Source: Streptomyces sp. NBC_00335
GTDB taxonomy: Bacteria; Actinomycetota; Actinomycetes; Streptomycetales; Streptomycetaceae
Direction: 5' to 3'
Length of the DNA: 64,000 bases
Assembly (NCBI RefSeq): GCF_036127095.1
Contig: NZ_CP108006.1
Coordinates: 1,426,001-1,490,000, forward strand
Numbering within the stretch: the stretch's first letter is position 1; every line of letters starts with the position of its first letter. Position numbers and translations under genes: made by a program. Of this stretch, positions 63,272 to 64,000 are shown piece after piece. Below the pieces are notes generated by a model that searched no databases, was not told where the DNA came from, and was given only the letters and a program-made list of their open reading frames with translations.

Positions 63272-64000
63272 GCTCCGACAAGGCCGCGCTCGCGGCCCGC
63301 CTCGCCGGGCTCGATCCGCGGCAGCGGGCCGCTCTGGCGGCCCGGCTGTCCCAGAACCGCTCGGGCCGCAGTCCCCTGCGGCCCAGGCCCGGCCCGCGCG
63401 ACACCTTCCCCGTCGGCATGGACCAGGAACGGCTCTGGATCCTCGACCAGCTCTACCCCGGCACCACCACCTACACCCTGGGGTTCGGGCTGCGCTTCCT
63501 CGGCGAGTTCGACCGGCAGGCCTTCACCACCGCGGTGGACACCGTGGTGCGCCGGCACGAGCTGCTGCGCTGTTCCATCGAGGTGGACGGCGTACAGCCA
63601 CGCCTGCGGCTGCACCCGGACCGCGGGGCCGACCTCGAATTCACGGATCTGGCGCACGGGCCCGAGGACGAGCGGGAGCAGCGCCGGGCCGCGTACGTCC
63701 GGCAGCAGGTCCGAAAGCCCTTCGACCTCTCGCGCGATCCGGTGCTGCGGATCGGGGTGGCGCACCTGGGCGGTGGCGACCACCAGATCGTCCAGACCAT
63801 GCCGCACTCGTTCACCGACCAGTGGTCCTACGTCCGGCTGAACCAGGAGCTGATAGAGGCGTACCGGTCCGTCAAGGAGGGCAGGGAAGCGCAACTGCCG
63901 GAACTCCCGGTCCAGTTCGGCGACTACGCGCAGTGGCAGCGGGACTACTTCGCGAGCGAGAACGGCGAGCGGCACCGCGCCTTCTGGCGCGAGTACCTTG
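63268..64000 (+). CDS. NRPS, N-terminal condensation domain (cut by window end)
   Basis: Open to the window end; 244 residues seen. The start ATG overlaps the monooxygenase stop by 4 bp. Residues 1-35 form a helical segment (AALAARLAGLDPRQRAALAA) like that at the monooxygenase N-terminus. A condensation domain follows from about residue 48 (VGMDQERLWILDQLYPG) with HEVL-type HELLRCSIE. The active-site motif reads PHSFTDQ (the usual HHxxxDG has Pro in the first position but keeps the second His and the Asp), so it is probably active. Downstream domains are outside the window. Confidence 0.88.
   Translation, partial: MSSDKAALAARLAGLDPRQRAALAARLSQNRSGRSPLRPRPGPRDTFPVGMDQERLWILDQLYPGTTTYTLGFGLRFLGEFDRQAFTTAVDTVVRRHELLRCSIEVDGVQPRLRLHPDRGADLEFTDLAHGPEDEREQRRAAYVRQQVRKPFDLSRDPVLRIGVAHLGGGDHQIVQTMPHSFTDQWSYVRLNQELIEAYRSVKEGREAQLPELPVQFGDYAQWQRDYFASENGERHRAFWREYL

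Noticed and set aside
45072..64000. Assignment of the cluster to bleomycin-, streptogramin- or zwittermicin-type pathways
   Set aside because: Thr and PKS modules occur in bleomycin and monooxygenases in others, but bithiazole, hydroxypicolinate or aminomalonyl genes are not seen and module order differs.
1..64000. CRISPR arrays, tRNA or rRNA genes, integrase or prophage genes
   Set aside because: None recognised by eye; repeats found are dispersed or tandem duplications without spacer structure.

Overview
The window is GC-rich, dense with short intergenic gaps, and reads as a Streptomyces (or close actinomycete) chromosome. Evidence for this includes GTG/TTG starts, an ethylmalonyl-CoA pathway operon followed by psd-pssA, several SpoIIE-type PP2C phosphatases, a GlxA-family regulator next to an isochorismatase-like hydrolase, an XRE/NB-ARC/TPR regulator, an MbtH protein and modular NRPS/PKS genes. 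No rRNA, tRNA, CRISPR array or intact insertion sequence was seen. All functional calls rest on reading translated motifs by eye; no database was searched.

Layout. 0-4 kb: 3' end of an ethylmalonyl-CoA operon (CoA-ester lyase, MaoC hydratase, acyl-CoA dehydrogenase), then phosphatidylserine decarboxylase and synthase. 4.2-6.2 kb: an Ada/AlkA fusion and an O6-alkylguanine transferase (alkylation repair). 6.2-12 kb: Vat-like acetyltransferase, Nudix hydrolase, BCCT transporter, glycerate kinase and isochorismatase-like hydrolase. 12-27 kb: GlxA regulator, three SpoIIE phosphatases, GNAT acetyltransferase, a large patatin-like membrane protein, RecQ, an Asp/Glu racemase-superfamily protein and an orphan MASE1 sensor. 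27-39 kb: a 165-bp MITE-like element; an aminotransferase/EamA exporter pair with a divergent Lrp regulator; an SDR-hydrolase fusion under a TetR repressor with matching operators; macro-domain protein; phytoene-desaturase-like oxidoreductase; inositol-phosphatase-like enzyme; a secreted peptide with EHLSPQH repeats; and the NB-ARC regulator. 39-42 kb: AhpD-like protein, DUF1801 protein, a Sfp-type phosphopantetheinyl transferase and a SUKH-like protein.

42.4 kb to the right edge is a hybrid NRPS/PKS cluster that is cut off by the window. A leftward operon from a strong -35/-10 at about 55.45 kb encodes NRPS C-A(Gly)-PCP, NRPS C*-A(Thr)-PCP-C-A(?)-PCP-TE, an MbtH protein and an NAD-dependent epimerase-like protein. 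It ends at a perfect 18-bp hairpin shared with a convergent cytochrome P450. A rightward operon encodes a stand-alone PCP, NRPS C-A(Thr-like)-PCP, PKS KS-AT-ACP, a MupA/Atu3671-type flavin monooxygenase and the start of another NRPS. From the NRPS3 stop codon rightward, successive genes overlap by 4 bp. The expected product is a short peptide-polyketide containing Thr, Gly, a further unassigned residue and one malonyl extension with an unreduced carbonyl, modified by the flavin monooxygenase and perhaps the P450, and released by the C-terminal thioesterase. I could not match this architecture to a cluster I know. The degenerate HRxxxDE condensation domain, the unassigned adenylation code and the trans-acting monooxygenase are the most unusual parts.
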